From: Papaver somniferum
Taxonomy: Eukaryota; Streptophyta; Magnoliopsida; Ranunculales; Papaveraceae
Direction: 5' to 3'
NCBI RefSeq assembly: GCF_003573695.1
Contig: NC_039364.1
Coordinates: 70,452,256 to 70,516,255 of the forward strand
Length of the DNA stretch: 64,000 nucleotides
Shown here one piece after another: positions 1 to 12,053 of this stretch. Position numbers and translations under genes: made by a program. Within the stretch, counting starts at the first letter, position 1. Each line of letters opens with the position of its first letter. The notes below the pieces were generated by a model. The model was not told the origin of the DNA. It saw only the letters and a program-made list of their open reading frames with translations, and did not search any database.

Positions 1-378
1 GTAAGTGAGAGTTTAGAGTTGAGTGCGAGACCTCATATCTTTTGTTACAGAAACTTATTATTATATGACCAAACGAAATTACAAAGCACAAGACTGATTG
101 GTCGTCTGAACATGGCTTAATTAAATGCTTGGGAATCCTCCTCTCGTAACAGCTGGTTTCAAGAGTGTGTTTTTACTGTATGGGATTATTACTTGCTACA
201 TGTAACATAATGTGACGATAACACTGAAATGAAAATTTTCTCGACGTAATGTCATGGATGGAGGCCTTTCCATAATATATGTACAGGCCAATAACTCCTG
301 AAATAGTATCCAAAGTTTTGGACGTCACCTGAAAAAGGGGAAAAAAAGAAAGACAGATAAAAAAATAAAAGATGATAC

Positions 379-2690
379 CTCTGACTTTCGGCAGTGAATA
401 GGCTATCGAGATGAAGGAGATCGTATGTTCGAGGATAAGTTGAAAACGCCTCACACCTACAGACATGAAACAAAGAAAGGTTATTCTCATTCAGACAAAG
501 AAATATTCGGAATTCAGAATTTCATGCAATAGAGAAACATAAACTGATAAGTTGTATCTATTACCAGTCATGGTAGGTTCCGATCAAACCCCTGTCGAAG
601 ACCACAGCTAGAGTATTTTCAGAGTAAGAAGACACAACATTCATGACCCACAGAGGATCCTCTACTAATTCTGCGGCAAAACCTCCATATACTGTATTCA
701 TGTCCATGACATTTCTTATCTTATCAGTACCAAGAGCAGGAAGTAACTTTTTGTAGTGCTTCACCCTAACCTTCCATTTACTCTCATCGTGCTTGAATGC
801 ACTGGCACTTCCTCCGTGAACACCTGACAGCCGTTCAGGTGGAGCATTGAGTCTCTCAGGCCACTTTGGAAGAGAATCTAACCCTGACTTTGTATATTTA
901 GCTTCTGGAGCTACAACACAAGGACGAAGAGGAGTGTACCAAGCTGCATCTGGTTCGGTTCCATCATCACACTTGGGGGGGTAGACATCTGGGCTAGCAA
1001 GCTTATCATAACATTTGGGATTAGTAGATTTCTGCCACACAGCAATGTCTCCCTTTTGTTTATATAGCTTGAAACACATAGAAGTAAGATAATCCTGTAA
1101 CTTGTCATAATCTGATTTCTGCTCTTCCACGGTCGTGTTCCATCCCCTCCATCGGTTTTGGTAGTTCACTGGTGGGCCAGATAAGACCCAGAAACCGCCA
1201 GGTCGTAGCATACGATGTATTTCTAGAAGGTAAAGTCCACCTGAAAATGGGAAGCTATTTAGCAATTTGACATGCAGGGGAAAAGGCGAATTCTAGAATT
1301 GAGGAATTAGAAGAGTTAAACGGTAGTCATAGAAACAGAGATAGGTGGCGGAGACAAAAGGTAATTACCAAATTCTGTCCATGGGATGAGGCATCGTGAG
1401 CAGTGAGCCATATCAAACGAATTTGATGGGAAAGGAAGCCGCTGGGTAGAAATGATACCCAAGATTGCTGGAATACCACGTTCCAATGCAAACTGAACTT
1501 GAGCCTCGTGATTATCTCTTGGGGCAAGAGAAACAGTTAAAAGTCCTCGGTCTAACAAATCACCACCCCAACTTGCAACCTATGACAGTGAACAAACCAA
1601 TATAATGTTAAATCGAAAGATCTACCTTAAAGAAGATGAGACTTTGGGTAATAAAATACGTGGCTAAGAAATTTTATTTACTGGAGAACCGGTAATTTGG
1701 GCTGATAGTGATAGTGTCTTATGTTAGTATTTTCAAATCCAAAACATTGTTGAACTAATTAAACTTATGGTAAGTGAATTATCTATTCTGCAAAGAAATC
1801 AGACCATTCAAGGACTCACCCCACAACCAGTATCAAGAGCAGTTCGGACGGTTCCATCTTTCATCCCAGGGATCAAATCTGTCATCAAATCAACATATGC
1901 ACTAACACCCCTGGGGAACATGGTACCTCCTCCAGGGAAAAAGAACTTCTCTCCTTGTTTCCTTAGCCAGTTCTGATTAGATTTCTGCTTGTTAATCCAA
2001 TTGTAAGGTACATTTCTGCAGACAAACAAAATGAGAAATCAATCACCAACTGAACGACTGGCACTACCAAAACCAAAATAATACAATATTCATGAAACTA
2101 ATATAAATCAACTGAAATATTACCTATACCAACATTCATTTTTACTCTTTGGCCACTTAATCGGTGGTTTGTAACCATCTGGCGGGGGCACTAAGCATTC
2201 TTTCCTTTCGAAGATTGGTGGGCAATGACGTTCGAAAAACGAAAGGCGATGGAGACTATATTTCCGCCACCTCTGTAGTAACAAACATAGATTAGAAAAC
2301 TAAATATACTACGATTGTCATTGAGCTCGGATCAGCAAAAACTTAGCTCATTGCAACAAGTTTTTACTCATTTTATCGACAAAAGAGAAAAAAGTAGTGT
2401 TTTGGTAATACCCTTGGATCAGTGCAAGGTGTATAATCTTGATAGTCGCTTCCACACTCAGGGAAGGAAACAGGCTTAATTTGAAGAGGAGAAGATATGA
2501 CATCTTTGGGAGAAGTTTTAGCTGGTCTTTCGACTTCCTCGATCACCAATTTATCTTTGTTGTTACAAAAAATCCCGCCAAGATAAAATGAAAACCCACA
2601 CAGCACAAGAAACATAAGTGTCATGGGTACCATTCTAGAAGTTTTGTCTGGGTGAATGAGTGGTTTCCCATCTCTATCTTTGTTCTTCAT
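379..2690 (-). CDS. PMT20/21-like: Golgi-type putative SAM-dependent methyltransferase, PMT20/PMT21-like (3' end outside window)
   Basis: Spliced from six exons on the minus strand: 2412-2690, 2124-2272, 1820-2015, 1369-1579, 565-1240 and 379-456, all with GT/AG borders and compatible phases. Together they give about 529 residues; the family is about 600, so the last 70 or so residues lie left of base 1. Residues 1-19 are a short charged cytosolic tail and 20-42 a signal-anchor helix ending in YLGGIFC. Conserved blocks follow: [27 protein letters not shown] and the SAM-binding loop DTGCGVASWGG across the exon 3/4 junction. Further blocks are [38 protein letters not shown] and [13 protein letters not shown] recognise this arrangement as the Arabidopsis PMT20/PMT21 (ERD3) subgroup. 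Family members are Golgi type II membrane proteins linked to methylation of wall polysaccharides; the exact substrate is inferred. No frameshift or stop was seen, so the gene looks functional. Confidence 0.93.
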
Positions 2691-3535
2691 TGTTAGTTAT
2701 CCCAATTAAAACCTGCAGATTGAAACAACCCAATTGATTAAAAGATTTAGATCAGATCTAATGTTGACTACATGATTTCGATCCACAAACAATTATAAAA
2801 TCTTTAGATCATTACTGGTCCATGGATAAAAGCAAATATAATATTAATATCTTTAGACAGAAGAAAAGTTGAAATTCAATCACTCTACACAAGTTTTAGT
2901 AAAAACCCACCACCACTGATCTTTTATCTAATAATCTACATCACTCTCTCCTTCTACATGTGATATCTCTATAACACTACATTCCACCTACCTAAGCAAA
3001 TGAAGTAAATAAACAACATCAACTAAATTAGGAAATTGGTTATAGAAGAAACCCAGAGATCTACTTCTCAAAAACAGAAAATCTAATCGTAGACGAATAG
3101 CCGAAAACACCACATTTTTTTCATTACTATCAATCTAAAAACACCATTTTTCATTAGTATCAATCTAAAAACACCATAAAATCGACCTGAAAAAAACCAA
3201 TTCACAAAGACCAGGAAACACCCTGATTAACAAATGTAGTAATGCAATGAATAAGAAAACAAAGATCTGTCAAACAAATTCTGATACTAGAATTTGGTTA
3301 CCTCTGTTTCACAAAAGGTCACTCCTTTTTCCAAATATGCTTTCACTCTTTCCTAATTCGTATACATATCAGAGTAAGTGTACATATGAAAGCAGAAAAC
3401 GAGAGAGAAAAATTATAAGAAGTTGTTGTTTCCGACAATCACGAAATTAAATAAAGCTGAGATTTTTATGAGTTCTCCTCCCAAAATCCTTAAATAAATA
3501 CACAGTGACGCTCTCTCTCTCTCTCTATCCCTTGT
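2691..3535 (-). other. 5' leader of the PMT gene with a candidate leader intron
   Basis: Upstream of the ATG at 2690 the minus strand carries a good acceptor (CTGCAG, exon resuming at 2712) and a good donor (CAGAG/GTAACC, exon ending at 3302). This predicts a leader intron at 2713-3301. The outer leader exon includes a (CT)8 run at 3511-3526, read as GA on the transcribed strand. The intron is inferred from splice signals only. Confidence 0.55.
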
Positions 3536-3555
3536 TTCCAGTACCTAGCTGTAAA

Positions 3556-3563
3556 TTTATATA
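3556..3563 (-). promoter_or_regulatory. candidate TATA box of the PMT gene
   Basis: Minus-strand TATATAAA lies just upstream of the CT/GA-rich leader, about 30 bases before a plausible start near 3525-3535. A second weaker TATTTATT sequence lies at about 3493-3504, inside the leader. Position fits a plant core promoter. Confidence 0.5.
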
Positions 3564-3566
3564 AGA

Positions 3567-4492
3567 ACTTACTTTTTCTTACCCTCTCTGTGTAAATTCC
3601 GATCCTTTAAATCAGTAAAAATCATTTATCTGAATGAATTCGACCTCTGTAAAGAAAAATCCAAATGATTTATTAGCAAAAACTCAGAAGAAGAAAATAG
3701 AACACAATATGTCTTACCCAGAATAACCTTAGATGTACTTTCCAATGACCAAATATATCCTTTTTGTTTCTATTAGTAGTCTTCTTATTTACTGTTATTA
3801 AGATTCAGTGAAGTAGTCTGTCGGTGGAAATTGATGTTCACCTGACAACAGTATCAGGATAACGATACACTTTAAGGTGTATGATGTGTAAATCAACGGG
3901 TTAGATGATGAGGATGTTGGTGTTTACTAGGGAGTAGTCTAACATTAGCGGAAATTTCTCCGTAAATCAGCGCCGCGTGCTAAAAGTACAAAACGACCCT
4001 TATAACTGTTGATTAACGAAATTGGATAATATTTGGTCTTTGGGAATCCTATAGACTAGGATGAATTTTTCGGAAATCCGTTTGAATTGAAATTGGATAA
4101 TCTTTGGTCTTTGGGAGTTCTACAAACCAGGATGAATTTTTCTTCACGGTTGAAATCAGTTTGAATTCTGGGTGATTGTTAATTTTAGAATCTAGTGTCT
4201 AAATTCAACGGTGGATTTCTCCACAAAAATAGAAATTAGAAAACCGTCTTGTCAAAGGGAAAGGAAACAAATTTTGGTTTTCAGAAGTAGATATTTTTGC
4301 CGTGATATTTGGATTTCATGATTGTTACAAAAGTAGGTAGGTAGGACAATGAACTTATGTTATGCAAACTGCATTCTCACTGATGTATATGATCTCCTCC
4401 CAGACCAATTTTCTTGCTTTCCATATTTGTATTCTATAGCAACACAGCTCATATATTGGTCAGCGGTTATTGACCAAAAAGTTAAGTTCAAT
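3567..4492. other. intergenic, no gene seen
   Basis: Upstream flank of the PMT gene. No coding potential on either strand. It probably holds PMT promoter sequence and contains a 71-bp tandem duplication. Confidence 0.6.
4016..4165. repeat. 71-bp imperfect tandem duplication
   Basis: The block beginning GAAATTGGATAATATTTGG and ending GATGAATTTTTC recurs 71 bases further on with a few substitutions (copies from about 4019 and 4090). Confidence 0.7.
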
Positions 4493-4510
4493 CTATTGAT
4501 GCTTCAAAAC

Positions 4511-7373
4511 TTTTTTTTCGAGTGACCAGATGGGTTCCAAACTGGCTTCTATCAGCAGAACTGGCAGATAGTTGGCAGTGATGTCATCCAGATGGTGCAG
4601 GAATTCTTCAGAAATGGTAAACTCCTAAAAGAACTAAATCATACCTTTCAAACTCTCATACCAAAACATAACTGTGTTCAAACCCCTTCTGACTTCAGGC
4701 CTATAAGTTTATGCAATATCTCTTATAAAATCATCTCAAAAATCCTCACAAATAGATTAAAGCCAATTCTTCATAAAATCATTTCTCCTTGGCAAGCCGC
4801 ATATGTCCCTGTAAGAAATATTATGGACAATACTATCATTGCCCATGAGATTATACAATACATGAAGAATACTAGAGCCTACCATGGAGTTGTTGCTGTG
4901 AAGTTGGACATGTCAAAGGCTTTTGACAGAATGGAATGAAGTTTCATCATAAAAGTAATGCGGAGGCTTGGATTCTGTGATAAATGGTGTCAACTAATCA
5001 ACCAGTGCATATCAACCATCACAGTATCAATTCTTTTTAATGGCTCCCCATAGAAACAATGACTCCAACAAGAGGGCTGGGACAAGGTGATAGTCTATCT
5101 CCATATCTTTTCATAATGTGCATGGAAGGTCTGAGCAGAATGATACATACTGAAGTGGAAAGGAAGGAAATTTGTCCCATTTATTCTGCTAAAGGTGGTC
5201 CTCCAGTTTCTCATTTATTCTTTGCAGATGACTGCGTTCTTTTCCCCACAGCCAAAAGACAATCCATAGAAAAATTAAAAAATGTCATTCATAAATTTTG
5301 TGAAGCCTCAGGTCAGATGGTTAACCTCAGCAAGTCAAGTCTGCATTTCAGTGAGAGACTGAATGAAGGAATCAAGGATGACATTAGTGAAATGCTGGGA
5401 ATGAAGACAATGCCTTTGGATGAGAAATATTTAGGGATTGATCTGTTCATTGGTAGGAGGAAAACTAAATGCTTCAGTAATATTCAAGACAAGATGGAAA
5501 AAAGGATACATCAGTGGCAGGCTGGAATGGTGAATCAAGCAGGTAGAAGCATTCAAATTCAATCAATCACTAACTCCAAGGCTCAATTTCAAATGGGATG
5601 CTTCATCCTTCCTCAACAAACTATAAATCAGCTAGAAGCAGTTCAAAGAAAATATTGGTAGAACAAAAGTAATGGTAAGGTTATTACTTCATTTCCTGGA
5701 GTGCTGTCTCAATTCCAAAAAGATGGGGAGGCTTGGGATTTAAGAATTTGAAAGTCTTCAATGAAGCTATTATCACAAAACTGGCTTGGAGATTAATTCA
5801 GGAGAAAGATAAAAAGTGGGCCATTATTCTTGAGTCAAAATACTTCAAGAAAGACAATATTCTTCAAGATGATATTTCAGAAAAGGGAACTGCTATATGG
5901 AAAAGTATCTGCAAAGGCATTGAATGGATCAAGAAGTTTCATATTTGGATGATTGAAGATGGGCAAACAGTTTATGCTTTTAGAGACAACTGGATTCAAG
6001 GGTACACAGCTCAGCAAATTCAAGAAAACTTCAATCAGGATGATGATATTCCTTACCATGTGAAGGTTGCTGACTTCTTTGATATGAATACCAGAACCTG
6101 GAATGTTGGCTTGCTTCAAAGATACTTTACTCAAGATCATATGGACAAAATCCTAAACATAAAACCCTCAATCCAACATGAAGACTGTATCCAGTGGACT
6201 CTTATAAGTAATGGCAGGTTTATTGTTAATTCTACATATAAAGCTATCCTATATCATTACAACCAAAGTCTCAACAGCAAAGAAGGAGAAGCCAAATTTT
6301 GGCTGGGTTTATGGCATCTTAAAATTCCTTACAAGTGTCAGCTTTTTCTTTGGAAAATTTCCCAAGACATTCTCCCTGTTAACCAAAGATTGAACAGATT
6401 TAATCAAAGTCAAGATAACAGATGCTTAAGATGCCATGAAGCTGATGAAACCACTACACATATGCTAATCCAGTGCAACTTTGCAAGAAGAGTTTGGCAA
6501 GCCATTTATACAGACATTGCTCAAGAAATCAACAACATCCAAGATATTCATCTCTGGTTAAAGTCATGGGATAACAGGAATTCAAGAATAAACTTTTGCA
6601 AACAAGAGAATGTTAATCTCATTGTGATCACAATATGGTTTATATAGAAGTCTAGATGTGAAATGGTGTTTGAAGGCAAGAGATGCTCTATCAGCAGCAT
6701 TAAAGCCAGGATAAACTCCTTCTGCATTGACAATAAAATCCAAACCAACAATATTATGAATCAGATGCAGGTTTTAACAAACACCAGCAGGGTTGTGGAT
6801 CATAGGAGATTAAACCCAAATAGCTGGATTCCTCCTAATATAGGAAAACTAAAAATTAATATTGATGCTTCTGTTTTACCTGGAAATCATATTGCTGGAA
6901 TTGCACTAATCATTAGAGATTTTACAGGTCAACTGGTGGAGGCATGAACATTGGTAGAGAGGGTTAGAGATGTAACTCAGGCTGAGGTTGTGGCTGCTCT
7001 TAAAGCTCTTCAATGGATTGCTCAATTCCAAATTCATAATGTCATTGTGGAAGGTGATAAAAAAACAGTCATGGATAACAGCAATGGTCTGAGTTATATC
7101 TCTCCATGGGAAGACAGTAATCTCATTAAGGAATGTAGGCATCTGATGCATTGTTTAGGTAATGTTGTAGTGTGTTTTAAAAGTAGAAAGTGTAATAAAG
7201 TGGTAGATCTTCTTGTCAGGTATGCTAGGACTAATAATTGTAGTAGGAAATGGAATGTGCATCTTCCAGATTGTGTTAAAGTCAAGCTTGAAGATGAGAA
7301 ACTCTTGTGTAACTGTTAATCTGGTTTTTAAGCTTTCAATGAAAATCTTTTAGTTTTTCTTTCAAAAAAAAAA
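4511..7373 (+). mobile_element. 5'-truncated LINE (L1-type non-LTR retrotransposon), LINE A
   Basis: The element starts abruptly inside the reverse transcriptase region (DGFQTGFYQQ at about 4529), lacks ORF1 and endonuclease, and runs through RT, zf-RVT and RNase H to an A10 tail at 7364-7373. Truncation at the 5' end is normal for target-primed reverse transcription. CTATTGATGCTTCAAAAC at 4493-4510 recurs imperfectly at 7502-7519 and is a candidate TSD. If that is right, the insertion unit also includes 7374-7501. A T8 run at 4511-4518 directly after the left repeat is unexplained. Confidence 0.8.
4526..7319 (+). pseudogene. LINE A ORF2 remnant: reverse transcriptase, zf-RVT, RNase H
   Basis: RT blocks are recognisable in order: FRPISLCNISYKIISK, KLDMSKAFDR, GLGQGDSLSPYLF and the catalytic FADD box (HLFFADDCVLF, about 5210-5240). 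The C-terminal zf-RVT zinc finger follows (LRCHEADETTTHMLIQC, about 6425-6480), then a plant LINE RNase H domain (IDASVLPGN, ALIIRDFTG, VIVEGDKK; 6860-7090). The reading frame is broken by stops at about 4939, 5660, 6645 and 6945, by a one-base loss near 5050 and by an indel near 5690. At these stops a tryptophan is expected from the family. The element cannot make a functional protein. Confidence 0.85.
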
Positions 7374-7798
7374 GAAGGTTGTATTAAAAATAAAAGAAAC
7401 CTAGCCAAAGCCAGGATTACAAAAGAAATAATATTGAAGCTACCAGATTACTGGTAACACAAGACCGCACACTTACAAGGAATGGGAAGTATTCCTCTTT
7501 ACTATTGATGCTCAGAAACTATTGATGCTTGTAAAAAGTATTATTGCACATAAAATTTTAGTTGAAGAAGTTAGCAACTTCCCTAGGTTGTTTTTGTTTG
7601 ACCAGATGTTCGAGTAAAAAGCTCCTGAAACACCCTCTTTACTTAATACTAGTAGAGATATGTAGCACAACCACTAAATGGGTGAGCCATATGCAATGTA
7701 TAAAATAATAATAAAAAAAATCAATCGACTTTTGGGTGAGATCTTACTCCAAGCCTCTTTGCTGGATTACTGCTCCCGATATATGTTACTAGTGAAAC
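7374..7798. other. spacer between two LINEs, with a LINE-tail-like stretch
   Basis: No gene. At 7376-7440 the plus strand resembles the reverse complement of a plant LINE 3' UTR (GAAACCTAGCCAAAGCCAGG), but there is no T run to mark a tail. The rest is AT-rich with no recognised feature. Confidence 0.4.
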
Positions 7799-7812
7799 TA
7801 CCTGTGCGATGT
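7799..7812. repeat. target-site duplication of LINE B, left copy
   Basis: TACCTGTGCGATGT lies directly beside the T run of the minus-strand LINE and matches 13893-13906 over all 14 bases. Confidence 0.9.
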
Positions 7813-7858
7813 TTTTTTTTTAATCGTAAAAGCAAATTCATTACCCAAAGAAAACAGA

Positions 7859-10800
7859 TTACATAGTGTTGTCCTTCTGCAGCGCACAGAGGATACAGCT
7901 TGGTGGTGCATGAGACCACACTTGGTTACAATTATAATTCTTGGCATATTTGGCTAGACCATCAGCCACTTCATTACCAGACCTAGGAAAGTAAACACAC
8001 TTAATACTACTAATAGATTATAAAAGCCTACTAATATCCAAAAGAAGGTTATGCTCTTGCCAATTAGACTTAGTAAAATTTGAAGTCACAGCTTCAATGA
8101 CAAACTTACAATCTCCTTCAATGATAATATTTCTCCAGCCCCTACTTTTGATCCAATCCACAGCTTCTAAGAGTGCTAAACCTTCACCTTGTTCAGCATC
8201 TCTAGCTTTCGTCACTTTCACGAAGGCCTCCAAAAAACTCCCTGCACAATCTCTAATAATTAGACCAATTCCACAAATATTTGTTTCTTTGTTAAAAGCA
8301 GCATCAAAATTAAGTTTCCACCAGTTTTTCTGTGGTTTTTCCCATTTTTTCATGTTTTTACTAGATAAGGACCTGCAAGAAGTATTAGTTTCAGAGCTAG
8401 ATAAATTGTATTTTATGCAAAAATTTCTAATGCACATAATGATGTTGTTAGGGTGTGCTTCTTTTCTTTCGAAAACTGTTGTGTATCTCTGTTTCCAGAT
8501 TTGCCACATGATCACTGTGGCTAAAAGGATGCTTTTTTCTTGCTTGAAGGATATGATGCTTTGTTCTTGACTCCATGATTTGATACAACTCTGTAGAGAT
8601 GTGAACTGTTGCTAAAAGTGTATAGCTTATGGAAGTATAGTGAACCAAATAACCTTGGCAAGATCACAGTGAAGAAGGATATGAGCATCTATTTTTGTAG
8701 CTTGCTTGCAGAAAGGACAAGAGTAGTCGTCTATCTGAATGTGTCTTCTTATTCTTGCTCTGGTCTGGAGAATATCATTCAGACATCTCCAAAGGAAAAT
8801 ATTGAGCTTGTACGGGAGTTCAAGGTGCCAAATCTTCAACCAGAATTTTTGTTCTTCCTTGCTGATGACATTTCCTTCTTGAATGAGAGCTTTATACGTG
8901 GACTGCACACTGAATGTTCCATTTTTCGTTAAGCTCCAGATGATCGTATCTCTAGCATTTTCAGAAAGTTGGATTTCTTGAATTTTCTGTCTTTAAGCTT
9001 GATTGAAAATTTGATTTATCAAAATCTGAACTGTATCCTCGTTTCCCTGATGTTGAGCTTCCTTTGAAAGTTGGTTGTGCTGGATATTTCCTACCCAATT
9101 GTGCCTCCATATTTTTATCTCTGACCCATCTCTTACACTCCACACATAGAACTTCTTTACAGTTTGTAGACCTCTATATATACTTTTCCAAATCCAAGAG
9201 CCTTGAGTACTTAATTCATCACAAAGTGGATCTTTGTTGTGGAAGTATTTTTCCTTTAATATTCTTGCACAGAGAGAGTTCTTGTCAATTAACATTCTCC
9301 ATGCTAGTTTGGCTAGTAGGGCTTCATTGAACTTTGTAGTGTTTTTGAATCCCATTCTTCCTAGTCTTTTTGGCTTGCAAACAAAGCTCCATGCAATTGG
9401 GTTGAAACCTTTCTTTTTGTCTTTTCTCCACCAATAGTTTCTTTGTACTCTGTCAATGGATTTAGTGACATTCTTTGGCATTTTGAAACAGCCCATCTGG
9501 TAGTTTACCATTGTGTTAAGAACAGCTTGCACTTGAGTTGATCTTCCCGCTTGATCTATTATTTTTCCTTGCCATGTACTCAGTCTTTTTTGTACCTTTT
9601 CTTCTATAGGTTTAAAGCTCTCTTTCTTATCCTTTCCTAAGAACAGTGGGAGCCCAAGGTATTTCTCATTCAATCCCACAGTCTTCATTTGCAATAAATC
9701 TCTTAAATGTGAACATCTTTGTGGCTGCATGTGCTTGTTGAAGAAAACGCTTGATTTGTTGAAATGTATCACTTAGCCTGAGGCAGCACTGAATTTGCTG
9801 ATGATGTCTAAGAGATTTCGAATTTCCTGGTCTTTGCCTTTGCAGAAGAGAAGGCAATCATCGGCGAAAAACAAATGATTGATGCTTGTGTTGTTTTTGC
9901 TTGGTTTAATCCCCTGAATCTTTTTTAAGCTTTCTGCCTTACAGAGCATTCTTGGGAAGCCTTCCATACAAAGTATAAAAAGGTACGGTGAGATTGGATT
10001 TCCCTGCCTTAAGCCTCTTGAGGGAATAAAAGGCTTACAAGAAGACCCATTGAGAAGTACTGAAACTGAAGTGGTTCATATGCATTGTTGTATAATATGG
10101 CACCATTTGTTGCTGAATCCAAGATGTTTCAATATTTCCAGCAGAAAGTTCCATTCTATTCTGTCGAATGATTTCAACATGTCAAGCTTGATTCCAATTT
10201 TACCATATTTACCCCTTTTTTTTTTTTCATATGGTCAACTATTTCATGTGATATTATGGTGTCGTCTGAGATATTTCTATTAGGGACATAAGCTGCTTGA
10301 AATGGAGAGATAATTTTTTGGAGAATTGATTTGAGTCTGTTGGATAGGATTTTTGATATTATTTTATAGTTTATGTTGCACAGGATAATGGGTATTTAAT
10401 CTAAGGGGGTTTGCGGACATTCCGTTTTTGGAATTAGGGATTGAAAAGTATAATTGAGTTCTTTGAGGAGATAGCCATTTCTGAGGAAATTTTGTATCAT
10501 GAGGGTGATTTCATTACCTACAACATTCCAACACTGTTGATAGAACCCCGCTTGAAATCCATCCGGACCCGGTGCAGCCCATGCTTTGATCTGGTTCACT
10601 GTGTTTTTGATTTCCTCCATATCTGGAATTCTTGTTAAGCTGATATTGTCCTGTGTTGTAATGCAAGGGGTGATAAGTGAAAGAATTTATTCATTTCTTT
10701 GTGGATTTGAAGATGTAGTGATGGATATGAAATGGCTATTGAGAAGCTGCTCAATGTCTTTTCTTTCAGAATACCATATTCCCATATCATCCTTTAGTGA

Positions 10801-11925
10801 ATCTATGTGATTTCTTCTTCTCCTATAATTTGTCCTTGAATGAAAATACTTTGTGTTCCTGCTCTCCTTTTTTAACAGATTTTCTCTTGAATTTTGGTAT
10901 TTCATGTTAGAGTCAATTTTATGCCAAAATTGAAGTTCTTTGTGAAGGCTTTTCCATTACAGTTCCATTTGCTAACTGTTGATTCTTTTGAGAGTCTTGT
11001 ATTTTCTTCTCAACTTCCTTGATATGCTGATTGACGTTGCCAAAGACTTCAAAGTTCCACCTCTGGATCTCTTTTTTGGTGAGATTTAATCTGGAGACCA
11101 TTTGGTATGCCGCCGAGCCTTGTTGTGGTTGTTTCCATGCCTTTGCAACTATCTCTTTACATGAATCTTGTTGTAGCCAATTCTCTTATACTCTGAAGGG
11201 TTTTTTAATGTGTTTCTCTGCTGGATTTGTTTAGAGGAGAATAGGTGCATGGTCCGACCCAAATGTTGTGAGGCTATGCGCTGTTGTTGAGTGAAAAATT
11301 TCATGCCAATTAGAGTTTGCAAGGGCTCTATCCAATTTGGCTTGAACAAATTTCTCATTTTGTCTGTGATTGCTCCAGGTATATGGGTAACCCGTCGATT
11401 TGACATCTAGCAGGTCAGTTTGGATAAGCCACTCTTTGATTCTGTTGTTGATGTTTGACTACGATGAGGCTGCATTTGAGCTCTTCTCTTCCATGTAGAT
11501 AGTGATGTTCAGATCTCCTATGATCATCCACGGGATATGTATATTCTGGCTTCGAGCTGTAATTGTTTCCCACAGAGCTTTTTTTTCATGGTATATTGTA
11601 CTTCCATACAAACAGGTTAGTAACCATTGCACATTTTTGGGGCCAATTGAAACCATTAAATCAACTTGGTTTCTTTGTTCATTAGTTATGCTCATTCCCA
11701 TTCCATCCTTACAGGGAAGAGTTATGCCTCCAGAAAGTCCCAGAGAGGATTGAGACCAGTAATTAGGAAATCCAAAGTGTCTAATGAACGAATTGGTTTT
11801 ACTGTCACTGGTTTTTGTTTCTGATATAAACACTATATCTGGGTCATTCCTATGAATGCACTGTTTTAATGATCTCTAGTGTCTTTTTGGCTAATGCCTT
11901 GGAAATTCCATGCTAAAATTTTCAT
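7859..11925 (-). pseudogene. LINE B ORF2 remnant: AP-type endonuclease, RT, zf-RVT, RNase H
   Basis: It begins MKILAWNFQGI at 11925, the usual start of plant LINE endonucleases. The endonuclease shows FISETKT and MIIGDLNI (about 11850-11480), then an SDHAPI-type block near 11255. RT follows: APGPDGFQAGFYQQ, LIPKTECPQTPLD and HLFFADDCLLF (10595-9870), then EKYLGLPLFLG and GKIIDQAGRSTQVQAV. The zinc finger CPFCKQATKIDAHILLHC is at about 8720-8665. RNase H (NFDAAFNKE, GLIIRDCAGS, IIIEGDCK) runs on to NEVADGLAKYAK near 7930. Stops or frameshifts occur near 11460, 11870, 10395, 9772 and 8990. Several have glutamine expected, which fits C-to-T decay. Confidence 0.88.
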
Positions 11926-12053
11926 ACTTTCAAACGCTATGTTTAGATGAAAGCAAGAATGCAAATGAAGATAAAAGAAATTCAATTGTTTCAAATAACT
12001 GCGTAAATAAAAGAAATGAACTTGGCAAGTGAAAGGAGAATAAAAGCTAGAAA

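Noticed and set aside
1..378. Search for the last PMT exon (family CEMKYVLLEMDRILRP block)
   Set aside because: No such translation on the minus strand; the region looks like intron, so the final exon(s) must be outside the window.
173..490. Minus-strand frame of 105 codons
   Set aside because: Different frame from the true PMT exon 6 (379-456), which carries [12 protein letters not shown] and a clean donor.
8097..8570. Plus-strand frame of 157 codons
   Set aside because: It is the complement of the LINE B RNase H region, whose minus-strand motifs are unmistakable.
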